This document shows, one piece after another, positions 1 through 8,732 of a stretch of DNA of 64,000 bases (positions are counted from its first letter, which is position 1; every line of letters starts with the position of its first letter). The translations under genes and the position numbers were made by a program. Location of the stretch: the NCBI RefSeq assembly GCF_014705605.1, contig NZ_JACXIZ010000002.1, forward strand, positions 1 through 64,000. Direction: 5' to 3'. Source of the stretch: Paenibacillus sabuli. GTDB lineage: Bacteria; Bacillota; Bacilli; Paenibacillales; Paenibacillaceae. The notes beneath the pieces are model-generated. The model saw only the letters and a program-made list of their open reading frames with translations. It was not told the origin of the DNA and did no database searches.

Positions 1-1
1 T

Positions 2-141
2 GTCCGCAAGAGCGGTCCTCGTCGTTTCGCCTTCTGCCCGGAACGAAACGTGCTCGTCCGCAAGAGTCGTCCACGTCGTTTCGCCTTCTGCCCGGAACGA
101 AACGTGCTCGTCCGCAAGAGTCGTCCTCGTCGTTTCGCCTT
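2..141. repeat. 54-bp tandem repeat, about 2.6 copies
   Basis: Units begin at 2, 56 and 110, an exact 54-bp period, with almost no divergence between copies. Each unit contains a 49-bp element that starts CGGAACGAA and ends GTTTCGCCTT (39-87 and 93-141). Single diverged copies of the same element lie at 9869-9918 and 19454-19502. No coding frame with protein-like character crosses it. The array probably extends left of the window. It is read as a small interspersed repeat amplified in tandem just upstream of a transporter operon. Confidence 0.85.
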
Positions 142-193
142 ATTCCATCCGATTAGACAAGAAATCCTCGTTCCGCCCGATTGTTCCGAGCTC

Positions 194-207
194 GTAGAGC
201 GCTTACA
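194..207 (+). promoter_or_regulatory. weak cre-like (CcpA) site
   Basis: The sequence GTAGAGCGCTTACA matches 11 of 14 positions of the Bacillus cre consensus (TGWAANCGNTNWCA), with a perfect right half. It lies about 45 bp before the first sugar permease gene, where catabolite control would be expected. The left half is poor, so this is only a candidate. Confidence 0.25.
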
Positions 208-252
208 CTAAGTCATAGCACGTGCTGACTTCACATGAAAGGGGGCGATCCG

Positions 253-1197
253 ATGCGGGGTGCGCTACACGCAGCCCGGTCCGGACGGGCCCGCTCCGAC
301 TGGCTTCGACACATTTGCAATAATCCAGGGCTATACGCCATGCTTGTCCCGGGCATCCTTTATTTCGTGCTCTTTCGCTATGCCCCGCTGCTGGGCAGTG
401 TCATTGCATTTCAGGATTACAACATTTTTAGCGGCATGACCGGCAGCGAGTGGGTAGGCTTCAAGTGGTTCGAGCGCATGTTCGATTACCCCAACTTCAA
501 GCGCCTGCTCGTCAATACGCTGGTCATCAGCTTCTACCAGCTGATCTTTGCTTTCCCGGCGCCGATCGTGCTCGCCTGCATGCTCAACGAGCTGCGGCGC
601 TCCCGTGTGAAACGCTGGATTCAGACGATTTTGTACATGCCGCATTTTCTTTCGTGGACGATTATTTTTGCACTGGTATACGCGCTGTTCTCCTCCGAGT
701 CAGGTCTGGTGAACCACTACATCGCCGCGCTTGGAGGCGATCGGATCTCGTTTTTGCAAGATCCCGGCTACTTCCGCCCGATCGTCGTGTCCAGCGGGAT
801 GTGGAAGGAGATGGGCTGGGGGACGATCATCTTTCTCGCCGCTCTGGCCGGCATCAATCCGTCGCTGTACGAGGCGGCCACTGTGGACGGCGCCGGGCGC
901 TGGAAGCAGTTCCTCCACGTGACGGTTCCGGGCCTGATTCCGGCGACGATGATCCTGCTGCTGCTCAAGATCGGGCATATTCTCGACATCGGCTTCGAGC
1001 AGATCTACGTGTTCTTGACGCCGGCGACGTACTCCGTCGGCGATGTCATCGATACGTACGCCTATCGGGCCGGCCTGCTCAACGGCCAGTACAGCTTTTC
1101 CACGGCTATCGGGCTGTTCAAGTCCATCGTCGGCTTTTTGATGCTGGTGCTCGCCAATCGGCTGAGCAAATCGACCACCGGCGAAGGCTTATACTAA
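253..1197 (+). CDS. sugar ABC transporter permease, LplB family
   Basis: Inner subunit of a carbohydrate importer of the LplB/YteP type, expected to import oligosaccharides together with the next two genes. The 314-residue protein has about six membrane segments and the cytoplasmic EAA loop (NPSLYEAATVDGAGRWKQF) that docks the ATPase. The ATG at 253 is preferred over an in-frame ATG at 235 because the purine-rich AAAGGGGG sits just upstream of 253. It lies 13 bp before the second permease and starts a five-gene run: permease, permease, binding protein, kinase, regulator. No ATPase gene is present; these importers commonly share an MsmX-type ATPase encoded elsewhere. The exact sugar cannot be told from sequence. 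Confidence 0.93.
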   Translation: MRGALHAARSGRARSDWLRHICNNPGLYAMLVPGILYFVLFRYAPLLGSVIAFQDYNIFSGMTGSEWVGFKWFERMFDYPNFKRLLVNTLVISFYQLIFAFPAPIVLACMLNELRRSRVKRWIQTILYMPHFLSWTIIFALVYALFSSESGLVNHYIAALGGDRISFLQDPGYFRPIVVSSGMWKEMGWGTIIFLAALAGINPSLYEAATVDGAGRWKQFLHVTVPGLIPATMILLLLKIGHILDIGFEQIYVFLTPATYSVGDVIDTYAYRAGLLNGQYSFSTAIGLFKSIVGFLMLVLANRLSKSTTGEGLY

Positions 1198-1210
1198 AGG
1201 AGGGCGAAGC

Positions 1211-2086
1211 GTGCATACTCGAACCCTCGGCGAACGCGGCTTCGACGCGCTTAACATCGCGCTGCTGTTCGCGGCCAGCCTGCTGATTATTTTGCCGTTC
1301 GTGCATTTGCTGGCGTCCTCCTTCAGCTCGCGGGAGGCGCTCATTCACAACCTGGTCACCTTCTGGCCGGTCGACTGGACGACGGACAATTACCAGCTTG
1401 TCTGGCGCAATCAAGTGTTTTGGAACGCGTTTCGCATTTCGGTGCTCGTCACCGTCGTCGGCACGCTGATCAACATGTATCTGACCCTGCTCACTGCGTA
1501 CCCGCTGTCCAGGCGGATACTGAAGGGCAAGAAGGCGGTGCTGCTCGGCATCGTATTCACGATGATCTTCTCGGCGCCGCTGATACCGTCCTACCTGGTC
1601 ATCAAGAGCGCCGGCCTGATGAACACGCTTTGGGCGATCATGCTGCCCAATGCGATCGCCGCCTTCAACCTGATTCTGTGCATCTCGTTTTTTCGCGGCT
1701 TGCCGGAGGAGCTGGCCGAGGCGGCCAAGGTGGACGGCATGAGCGACTACCGGATCTTGTGGCGCATCTTCATGCCGCTCTCGATGCCGATCGTCATGAC
1801 ACTGACGCTCTTCTACGCGGTCGGCCACTGGAACAATTACATGGGACCGCTCTTCTTCATCACCGATCCGGCGATCAAGCCGCTGCAGCTCTATCTGTTC
1901 AGCCTGCTCAGCCAGTTCAATACGCAGGATTCGCTGCTGAACATGCCGGAGTCGATCAGCAACTACTCGCCGCTCGGGATTCAGATGGCGACCGTCGGCG
2001 TGGCGACGCTGCCGGTCATGCTGATCTATCCGTTCATTCAGCGACATTTTATCCGCGGCGCGCTGCTCGGCTCGATCAAGGAGTAG
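1211..2086 (+). CDS. sugar ABC transporter permease, LplC family
   Basis: Second permease of the importer, 291 residues, LplC/YtcP type (MalG-like). It has an N-terminal membrane segment, a long extracytoplasmic stretch with the motif FWPVDWTTDNY, and the EAA loop (EELAEAAKVDGMSDYRI) before the last membrane segments. It starts with GTG at 1211 behind AGGAGG at 1198-1203. It would form a heterodimer with the preceding permease in the cytoplasmic membrane. The C-terminal GALLGSIKE ending is typical of the family. Confidence 0.93.
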   Translation: MHTRTLGERGFDALNIALLFAASLLIILPFVHLLASSFSSREALIHNLVTFWPVDWTTDNYQLVWRNQVFWNAFRISVLVTVVGTLINMYLTLLTAYPLSRRILKGKKAVLLGIVFTMIFSAPLIPSYLVIKSAGLMNTLWAIMLPNAIAAFNLILCISFFRGLPEELAEAAKVDGMSDYRILWRIFMPLSMPIVMTLTLFYAVGHWNNYMGPLFFITDPAIKPLQLYLFSLLSQFNTQDSLLNMPESISNYSPLGIQMATVGVATLPVMLIYPFIQRHFIRGALLGSIKE

Positions 2087-2154
2087 AGCGGGCGCCCGGC
2101 ATTCCAGCTCGAATCGATCAACTCGAACACGATGACTCAAGGGGGTAACTGCAA

Positions 2155-3720
2155 ATGAAATCGTTCAAAGCTGCTGCGCAGGGCGCGCTGGCTGTAACCA
2201 TAGTGGCTTCCTTGCTGGCCGGCTGCGCCGGCAAGGAAGAGGCCGCGCCTGCCAATGATGTGCAATCCGACTCGAGCGCAACCGACGACACGACGGAGCC
2301 CGTCACGCTCAAGGCCTATATGACCGACGTCAATCAGCCGATTCCGCCGGGCGATACGATGGACATTCCGACCCTGGCCTATCTGGCGGAAAAGACCAAT
2401 ACCAAGCTTGACGTGACCTTCCTGGCGCACGGCAAATACAATGAGCAGCTGCGCTTGAAGATGGCGGCGGGCGAATACCCCGATTTTTACTGGACGGGGG
2501 GCTTCGCCAACGAAGAGACGCTGGCCAACGGCATGCTGCTGCCGCTCAATGATCTGATCGACGAATACGGGCCGAACTTGAAAAAAACGATTCCGCAAAC
2601 GGCATGGGACGCGGTCACCCTGAAGGGACAAATCATGGCCATCCCCCGCTTCCCCGGCGGCGGCACCGATACGGATCGCCTGATCTACATGCGCAAGGAC
2701 TATCTCGACAAGGTCGGGGCAGACATCCCGACGACCTCGGACGAGTTCCTGGACGTGCTGCGCAAGCTGCGGGACGGCGATCCCGACGGCAATGGCAAGG
2801 ACGACACGATTCCGTTCAGCGGCCGTCAGAGCTTCGGCTGGATGGAGAACCTGTTCGGCATGTGGGGCATCGATCCGTCCGCCAGCACGATCTACAACGA
2901 CGAGGTCATTCCGAGCTATCTGCATCCGAACATGAAGCAGGCGCTCGCCTTTTTGCGAACAATGTACGAGGAGAAGCTGCTCGACCCCGAGTTCCTCTCC
3001 AATACGGGTAGCATCTGGACGCAAAAGCTGAATTCGGGTCAGGTCGCCTCCTACAATCACACGGTGGAGCAAGTAGGCGACTTCCAAAAAGCGATTCAGG
3101 ATGCCAATCCGGATGTCCCGGTCGACATCGTGGCCATTCCGACGCCGCGAGGCAGTGGATACGAGGGGCCGCTCGGCAATCGCAAAAATCCAATCGGCGT
3201 GTCGATGGTCGTCATGAAGACGTCCGAGCACCCGGAAGCGGTGATCAAGCTGCTCGATTGGATCGCCTCCGAGGAAGGCCAGATCTTCGTCGATCTCGGC
3301 ATGGAGGGCGATACGTACACCAAGAACGGGGAAGCTTACGTCTACGATGCGGACGCCGATCAAGACACGTCCCATCTTCGTCTTGTGTTCGCCGTCACGC
3401 CGCTTTATTATAATGAGAAAACGATTCCCGCGCGCTACGCGCCGGAAGCGATCGCGCGGATCGACCAAGCGTATGCGGTCGCCCGGAACGAGGGCCTGCC
3501 CACTCCGACGATCGGCATGCCTCAGCCCGCAGCGTTGTCGGAGAATCCGGAGCTGAGCTGGTACTCCAGCAGCCTGATTCAAGAGGCCATGACCAAGATC
3601 GTGTACGGCGAGCTGCCGGTCGACTACTTCGACACCTTCGTCGAGACGATCCGGCAGCAGGGCGGCGACCAGTTGATTCGGGAGATGACCGACTGGTACA
3701 ACGAGAACAAAAAAGGATAA
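2155..3720 (+). CDS. extracellular sugar-binding lipoprotein (LplA type)
   Basis: Solute-binding protein of the importer, 521 residues. The signal peptide ends in a lipobox (LLAGC, Cys24), so the mature protein should be lipid-anchored on the outer face of the membrane. The size and the GDPDGNGKDDTIPF calcium-loop-like segment fit the large LplA/YtcQ family of binding proteins. The start at 2155 follows a GGGGG tract. It is followed by a hairpin terminator at 3810-3832, so the kinase downstream may have a separate or read-through transcript. The ligand is unknown; the family includes binders of plant cell-wall oligosaccharides. Confidence 0.92.
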   Translation: MKSFKAAAQGALAVTIVASLLAGCAGKEEAAPANDVQSDSSATDDTTEPVTLKAYMTDVNQPIPPGDTMDIPTLAYLAEKTNTKLDVTFLAHGKYNEQLRLKMAAGEYPDFYWTGGFANEETLANGMLLPLNDLIDEYGPNLKKTIPQTAWDAVTLKGQIMAIPRFPGGGTDTDRLIYMRKDYLDKVGADIPTTSDEFLDVLRKLRDGDPDGNGKDDTIPFSGRQSFGWMENLFGMWGIDPSASTIYNDEVIPSYLHPNMKQALAFLRTMYEEKLLDPEFLSNTGSIWTQKLNSGQVASYNHTVEQVGDFQKAIQDANPDVPVDIVAIPTPRGSGYEGPLGNRKNPIGVSMVVMKTSEHPEAVIKLLDWIASEEGQIFVDLGMEGDTYTKNGEAYVYDADADQDTSHLRLVFAVTPLYYNEKTIPARYAPEAIARIDQAYAVARNEGLPTPTIGMPQPAALSENPELSWYSSSLIQEAMTKIVYGELPVDYFDTFVETIRQQGGDQLIREMTDWYNENKKG

Positions 3721-3809
3721 GCGCCGCTCGGACGATTTCCGAGACGACGCATTTGGCAACGGGCTCGCGTTGCCTGATATAAGGCGCCTCCGCTCGCATT
3801 TTCGCGCGC

Positions 3810-3832
3810 GGGAGCGTCTTTGCTCCCTTTTC
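3810..3832 (+). terminator. intrinsic terminator after the binding-protein gene
   Basis: GGGAGC (3810-3815) pairs with GCTCCC (3822-3827) across a six-base loop and is followed by four T. It lies between the binding-protein gene and its sensor kinase, so it may set a step-down in expression from transporter to regulator genes. Confidence 0.6.
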
Positions 3833-3874
3833 TATTGCGCGTATAATCCAGTCTGTCCGAAAGCGGGGAACAGC

Positions 3875-5656
3875 ATGAGAACGTTGCCATTCATCCGGAA
3901 TTCGATTCGCCGCAAGCTGGTGCTGCTGTTCGTCACGGTCATGGCGCTGCTGATCTCGACGGTTGGCATCGCGCAGTATGGGCTGACCTCCTCCATGCTG
4001 CGCGACGATTTGGAGACGTACAGCCTGCAGACGCTGGAGCAGGCCAATCTGAACATTCAGCGCTATTTCAAGGAGTACGAGCAGGCCTTTCTGTTTGTCG
4101 AGGGCAGCGAGGAATTTTTGACGTGGACCCGGCAGCGGGAGCGCTTCACCTCGACGTATCTGCGCCTCTCCAAGCTGATCGACCGCAATTCCGTGCAGCC
4201 GTTCATCATGCAGCATCCGGAGGTGCTGTCGCTCTCCATGCTTAATCCCTACGGCAACGAGCTACGCTATACGACGTCGGCCCCCTTCCGACTGGACTAT
4301 TCGCTGCGCGAGCGAATGACGCGCATGCCGATGCCGGGGGGGCGGATCCAGTCGGCCGTGGTGCATCGCTCCGACGATTACGACGGCGCGGCGCCGGTGG
4401 TGCTGTCGCTGACGCATCAATGGAATCACTACGGCAGCAACTCGTATATCGTCATGGACATTGCAGTGACGCCGCTGCTGCGGATTCTGCAGCGCATGGA
4501 CGAGGCGACGGACGGCGCGCAATATATTGTGGACGGCCAGGGGCGAATCGTGGTCCATGCCCAGGAGGAGCGAATTTTTGAGGCGGTCTCGCCGCAGTTG
4601 GGCGCGCAGATCGCCCAAGCGGATTCCGATGCGTTTTTGGATCGGGCATCCAATCGATTCGTCGTCTTCGCGGCTATCCCCGACACGCAGGGATGGACAT
4701 CGGTGATCGAGCTGCCGTACGATCAGGCGGCCCGGACGATCTATCTGGTGCGCGACTTCACGGTCTCCGTTACCGTCCTCGGCATCGGAGTCACGGTATT
4801 GCTGCTGTTCGTGTTCAGCTCGTCGATTACCGGTCGGATCGTCAAGCTCAAGAAGCAGCTGCTGCAGACCAAGCTCGGCCGCATCGAGCCGGGGCCGGAG
4901 CTGGGCGGCGTCGATGAGATCGCGCAGCTCGGACATGCGTTCAACAGCATGCTACGTCGTCTGGACGCCTCCGTCGACGAGCTGGCCGATGCCCGGGCGC
5001 GCGAGCAGACGGCGTTGTTCACGGCCGTGCAGTCGCAGATTCATTCGCATTTTTTGTACAATTCGCTGGAGACGATCAATGCGATGGCCGGCATCGCCGG
5101 GATGCGGACGATCGAGCAGGCCGTGCTGTCCCTGTCGGCGATGATCCGCTATTCCTCACGCATCCGCGAGGTCGCGGTGCCGCTGCGCGACGAGCTGGAG
5201 CATACCCGGCATTACCTGTACATGACCGGCATCCGCTTCGAGCGCATCAGCTATACGTACCGGGTCGATCCCGAGGCGCTGGAGGTGCGGTGTCCCAAGC
5301 TGATCCTGCAGCCGGTGCTCGAAAATGCATGCAAGCACAACGTCGAGACCGCCGGGCGCAGTCTGCATCTCGACTTGTCCGTGCGCGCCCGCTTCGGCCG
5401 CTACGTCCACATTCGCATTCGCGACGACGGCGCCGGCATGCCGGATGCCGTGCTGCACCGGCTGCGCGGCAGTCTCGCTTCGGCCAGCCTCGAGCTGCCG
5501 GCGGGGGACAGCGGCATCGGGCTGGCCAACGTCGCCTACCGTCTCAGTCAATTCTATGCGCAGCGCGGATGCGGAGGAGCCCGCATCGGCGTGTATCACA
5601 ACCGCGAGGGAACCGGTATCACCGTAGCCATCGTCGTGCCGATGATCCCCGCATGA
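3875..5656 (+). CDS. YesM-type sensor histidine kinase
   Basis: Membrane histidine kinase of the LytS/YesM class, 593 residues from the ATG at 3875, where a basic stretch and hydrophobic segment begin (RKLVLLFVTVMALLIS). Layout: membrane segment near residues 15-35, extracellular cache-like sensor to about 290, second membrane segment, HAMP-like linker, His_kinase motif (QIHSHFLYNSLE, phosphoacceptor His in HFLYN), then HATPase_c (LILQPVLENACKHN, GIGLANV). It would sense the imported sugar or its binding protein and phosphorylate the regulator encoded 18 bp downstream. The usual QINPHFLYN motif is changed to QIHSHFLYN, with the His kept. Confidence 0.9.
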   Translation: MRTLPFIRNSIRRKLVLLFVTVMALLISTVGIAQYGLTSSMLRDDLETYSLQTLEQANLNIQRYFKEYEQAFLFVEGSEEFLTWTRQRERFTSTYLRLSKLIDRNSVQPFIMQHPEVLSLSMLNPYGNELRYTTSAPFRLDYSLRERMTRMPMPGGRIQSAVVHRSDDYDGAAPVVLSLTHQWNHYGSNSYIVMDIAVTPLLRILQRMDEATDGAQYIVDGQGRIVVHAQEERIFEAVSPQLGAQIAQADSDAFLDRASNRFVVFAAIPDTQGWTSVIELPYDQAARTIYLVRDFTVSVTVLGIGVTVLLLFVFSSSITGRIVKLKKQLLQTKLGRIEPGPELGGVDEIAQLGHAFNSMLRRLDASVDELADARAREQTALFTAVQSQIHSHFLYNSLETINAMAGIAGMRTIEQAVLSLSAMIRYSSRIREVAVPLRDELEHTRHYLYMTGIRFERISYTYRVDPEALEVRCPKLILQPVLENACKHNVETAGRSLHLDLSVRARFGRYVHIRIRDDGAGMPDAVLHRLRGSLASASLELPAGDSGIGLANVAYRLSQFYAQRGCGGARIGVYHNREGTGITVAIVVPMIPA

Positions 5657-5674
5657 ACAAGGAGGGAACTGCCC

Positions 5675-6820
5675 ATGTACTTCTGCTTGGTCGTGGATGA
5701 CGAGCTGTGGATTCGTCAAGGCATGGTCAATCGGGTGAACCGCTGCGAAGGATTCCGTGCGATCCGCACCGAGGCCAACGGCCGCGACGCCTTGACGTGG
5801 CTGGAAGGGCGCGGCCACAGCGCAGATATTCTGGTGAGCGATGTGCGCATGCCGCATATGGACGGGCTGGAGCTGATCGGCCAGGTCAAGCGCCGCTTCC
5901 CCGGGATGCGCGCCATCGTGATCTCCAGCTACGACGACTTCGAGTATGCCAAGCAGGGCATCGCGCTGGGCGCCGTCGACTATATCGTCAAGCCGGTCAA
6001 TCCGGACGATCTGGAGCGGGCGCTGCACGCCGCCGCCGAGCAGCTGGAGACGATGCGGCGGCACGAGGCGCGCTCGATCCTGCTGCGGGCGTACAGCCAG
6101 CCGAGCACGCAGGAACTGATGCGGCAGTGGCGGGAGCGTCCCGCTCGCGCCGAGCGGGACGCTCTGCCGCTGCTGGTCGTCGATACGCTGGCCGTGCTGG
6201 AGCGTTGGGCGGGCGACCGGCGGGACCTGCTGTCCCCGCTGGCGGAGGCGTGGATTGCCGGCATCGCCGAGACGAGAGGCGGGGCGGATGTGTTCGATTG
6301 GATGAAGGGAGCGCTGGCGCGGTCGCCCGTGCCGCTTGTGGAGGATCTGGAGCTGTACCGCAGGTTGTCCGGCGTGTATCGGCTCGAGCTGGCGCTGAGC
6401 TGGTTCGGCAGCCGGCATACGGCGGGAGGGAGCGCGGCCGGGACGAAGACGGTGATCGACGTCAAGCGCTATATCGAGCGGCATTATGCGCGCAAGCTCA
6501 GCCTGCAGGTCATCGCCGATGCAGTCAATGTCAGCAAGCCGCATCTGTCGCAGGTCTTTCGCCAGCACACGGGGATGACGATCTGGAGCTGGCTGATCGA
6601 GGTGCGGATGCGCAGGGCGAAGGAGCTGCTGCTCGCCTCCGACATGCGGCAGGCCGAGATCGCAGAGGCCGTCGGCTACGCGGACGGCGCGCATTTCGCC
6701 AAGGTATTCAAGGCGTATTACGGGATGAATGCGACCGAGCTGAAAAGCCGCTATTACGGCGAGCTGCTGGCACTGGAGCCGGGTCCGGGCGGAGAAGGCC
6801 CCGCCGCCGAACGGGATTAG
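5675..6820 (+). CDS. YesN-type response regulator, AraC DNA-binding domain
   Basis: Cytoplasmic partner of the preceding kinase, 381 residues. Residues 1-120 are a receiver domain (VVDDELWIRQGM; phospho-acceptor Asp in ILVSDVRMPHMDG; Lys in DYIVKPV). The middle is a poorly conserved linker, and the last 100 residues are a two-helix-turn-helix AraC domain (LSLQVIADAVNVSKPHLSQV; AEAVGYADGAHFAKVFK). The start follows AAGGAGG with good spacing. It is expected to activate the upstream transporter operon. It ends the plus-strand run; the next 420 bp hold a GC-rich tandem array. Confidence 0.92.
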   Translation: MYFCLVVDDELWIRQGMVNRVNRCEGFRAIRTEANGRDALTWLEGRGHSADILVSDVRMPHMDGLELIGQVKRRFPGMRAIVISSYDDFEYAKQGIALGAVDYIVKPVNPDDLERALHAAAEQLETMRRHEARSILLRAYSQPSTQELMRQWRERPARAERDALPLLVVDTLAVLERWAGDRRDLLSPLAEAWIAGIAETRGGADVFDWMKGALARSPVPLVEDLELYRRLSGVYRLELALSWFGSRHTAGGSAAGTKTVIDVKRYIERHYARKLSLQVIADAVNVSKPHLSQVFRQHTGMTIWSWLIEVRMRRAKELLLASDMRQAEIAEAVGYADGAHFAKVFKAYYGMNATELKSRYYGELLALEPGPGGEGPAAERD

Positions 6821-6887
6821 CGGCTCATCGGGCGGAGCGGGGACGCGGGCGGCCGGGGGCCGAATCGGCGCACGCAGGTGCCGGGCA

Positions 6888-7132
6888 GCCGTCGGCGAAA
6901 GCGGCACACGGGCAGAGGGCGGGGCAGCCGTCGGCGAAGCGGCACACGAGCAGAGGCCGGGGGAGCCGTCGGCGAAGCGGCACACGAGCAGAGGCCGGGG
7001 CGGCCGTCGGCGAATCGGCACACGAGCAGAGGCCGGGGCGGCCGTCGGCGAATCGGCACACGGGCAGGTGCCGGGCAGCCGTCGGCGAAAGCGGCACACG
7101 GGCAGAGGGCGGGGCAGCCGTCGGCGAAGCGG
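6888..7132. repeat. GC-rich 37-39 bp tandem array, six copies plus a partial
   Basis: Units start with GCCGTCGGCGAA at 6888 and repeat after 39, 38, 38, 38, 37 and 39 bp, with a final partial unit from 7117. Units 1 and 6 appear the same as each other and differ from units 2-5, so the array has been rearranged by unequal exchange or slippage. It fills most of the 420 bp between two convergent genes. The repeats are directly adjacent with no unique spacers, so this is not a CRISPR. Open frames across it are arginine-rich low complexity and are not considered genes. No terminator with a T tract is visible. Confidence 0.9.
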
Positions 7133-7241
7133 ACGACAGCCGCCCCGGCGCGGCGCCTTGCCAGGGAGGATCGGGCGCCGACAGCAGGCCGAGGCGCCGG
7201 CGCCCGGAGACGGATGCGCTCGCGCCGGTCCCGGCGGCCGC

Positions 7242-8633
7242 TTAGCCGCGGGCGGCTGTGCGAAGCTTGCGGAAGACGGCGTGGCTCCGGTCGGCGCATG
7301 CCGAGATGGCGATCGGATGAAAGTCGGTGACCTCGGCGTAGAGCGTGTCTTGCAGCGGCTCGATCCACTTGGCGGGAAGGCGCTCGGCGCCGAGCATGGC
7401 GCCCATGATCGAGCCGACGGTCGCGCCGTTGCAGTCGGTATCCCAGCCGCCCAGCACGGAGGTCGCGATCGCCAGCTCGAAGTCGCCCCGGGCGAAGATG
7501 AGCGAGGCTGCGACCAGTGCGGCATTGTTGTTTGTATGCACCGGGTTGTAGTGCTTGAACGCTTCCCAGATGCGGTCGACCAGTTCGACCTGATCGGACG
7601 CGCTGCGGGCAATGTCGAGCGCCTGGCGGATGTCATGCGCCAAGCGGCAATTGCGCGGGATCTCGCTCAGGCCGATCTCCACGATGCGCTCCGGGTCCGA
7701 CTCCACGAAGGCTGCCGCGATCATCGCCGCGACGAACATCTCGCCGTAGATGCCGTTCTTCACATGCGAGAAGGAGGCGTCCCGCCAGGCCAGGTCGGCC
7801 GCCAGCTCGGGGTTGCCGGCCGCGCCGTAGGCCAGCCCGTCCGCCCGAATCTGGGCGCCGATCCATTCGCGATACGGGTTCAGATGCGTGCGCACCCACT
7901 GCTGCCGCTCTGCCCAGTCGGCGGGACGCTCTGCGCGTTGATGCGAGGTCGCGTGGGCGAAGTTCAGATAGGCCTGGGTCTCGGCGGTGCAGACTTGACG
8001 ATAAGTGAGATGACTGTGCCACAGCTTGCCGACGTCGTAGGAATCGAAGTCCAGCCCCTTCTCCTCCAGCAGGATCAGTCCCAGCACGGTATAGCGGATG
8101 TCGTCATCAGTCTCCATGAAGCGGATCTGCTCGCGCGTGCTCTTGCTGCTGGCCGTCGCGAGCGCCAGTCCGTGCGTCTGCGAGGCGCGCGATTCCTGCG
8201 GCACGTAGTCTGCGATCGGCCAGGCATCGGCCCCTTCATACCAGCTCTTCACGTTGCGCCAGCCGCTCGCATCTGCAGTGCCGCCCATGTAGGCAGGCGC
8301 TTCCAGCGGCTTGCCGAGCGCGCAGCCGGCGCAGCGTCCGAGCCAAGCGCCGTAGAATTTGTCCCGCCACTGCGCTTCGCTCAGCCCGTCGGCCAACTGC
8401 CGGGGGCCTTCCGGCCGGAGCGCGCGAATCTCCGCCAGCTCGGACGGCTCCTCGTACGGATAATCGGCGCGAATCGGCAGCGCCGACAGTTCTTCGTAGA
8501 TCGCCATGAGCTGCCCTTGGTCGCTCCCGGCCGCCGCGACGCGCGCGGCGTACCCCTCGACGTCGCAGCCCTCCTCGCGCCGTTGTATGACTTCCTTTTC
8601 CATCAAGCTATCCAGCAATGTCCAGCCCGCCAT
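7242..8633 (-). CDS. ADP-ribosylglycohydrolase family protein
   Basis: 463 residues. The core from about residue 120 matches the ADP-ribosylglycohydrolase (DraG/ARH) fold: DKFYGAWLGRCAGCALGKP, the metal-binding DDD in METDDDIRYTVLGL, and the C-terminal GGWDTDCNGATVGS, which supplies the second Asp-x-Asp and Asn. These residues bind two Mg2+ or Mn2+ ions. The family cleaves N- or O-glycosidic bonds to ADP-ribose, but many members beside sugar operons have unknown substrates. It starts behind GGGAGGA on the minus strand, 99 bp after the AraC gene on the same strand, so the two may be co-transcribed. The first 110 residues are extra to the core domain. Confidence 0.88.
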   Translation of the reverse strand: MAGWTLLDSLMEKEVIQRREEGCDVEGYAARVAAAGSDQGQLMAIYEELSALPIRADYPYEEPSELAEIRALRPEGPRQLADGLSEAQWRDKFYGAWLGRCAGCALGKPLEAPAYMGGTADASGWRNVKSWYEGADAWPIADYVPQESRASQTHGLALATASSKSTREQIRFMETDDDIRYTVLGLILLEEKGLDFDSYDVGKLWHSHLTYRQVCTAETQAYLNFAHATSHQRAERPADWAERQQWVRTHLNPYREWIGAQIRADGLAYGAAGNPELAADLAWRDASFSHVKNGIYGEMFVAAMIAAAFVESDPERIVEIGLSEIPRNCRLAHDIRQALDIARSASDQVELVDRIWEAFKHYNPVHTNNNAALVAASLIFARGDFELAIATSVLGGWDTDCNGATVGSIMGAMLGAERLPAKWIEPLQDTLYAEVTDFHPIAISACADRSHAVFRKLRTAARG

Positions 8634-8732
8634 TAGACGTTCCTCCCTATTCGTTATTCTATAATCGCGGTATCCTGCAAGCGGTCTTGCCTTTGTATGA
8701 TACCGCTTTATTATAGGGGCGACGGGCGGCGT

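Noticed and set aside
6888-7132. CRISPR array
   Set aside because: Repeats are contiguous with no spacers of unique sequence and the unit is not palindromic in the CRISPR manner.
2137-8022. Long antisense frames (540, 826 and other residues)
   Set aside because: They are the mirror image of real genes in GC-rich DNA, with Arg/His/Gln-rich composition, no domains and no ribosome binding sites.
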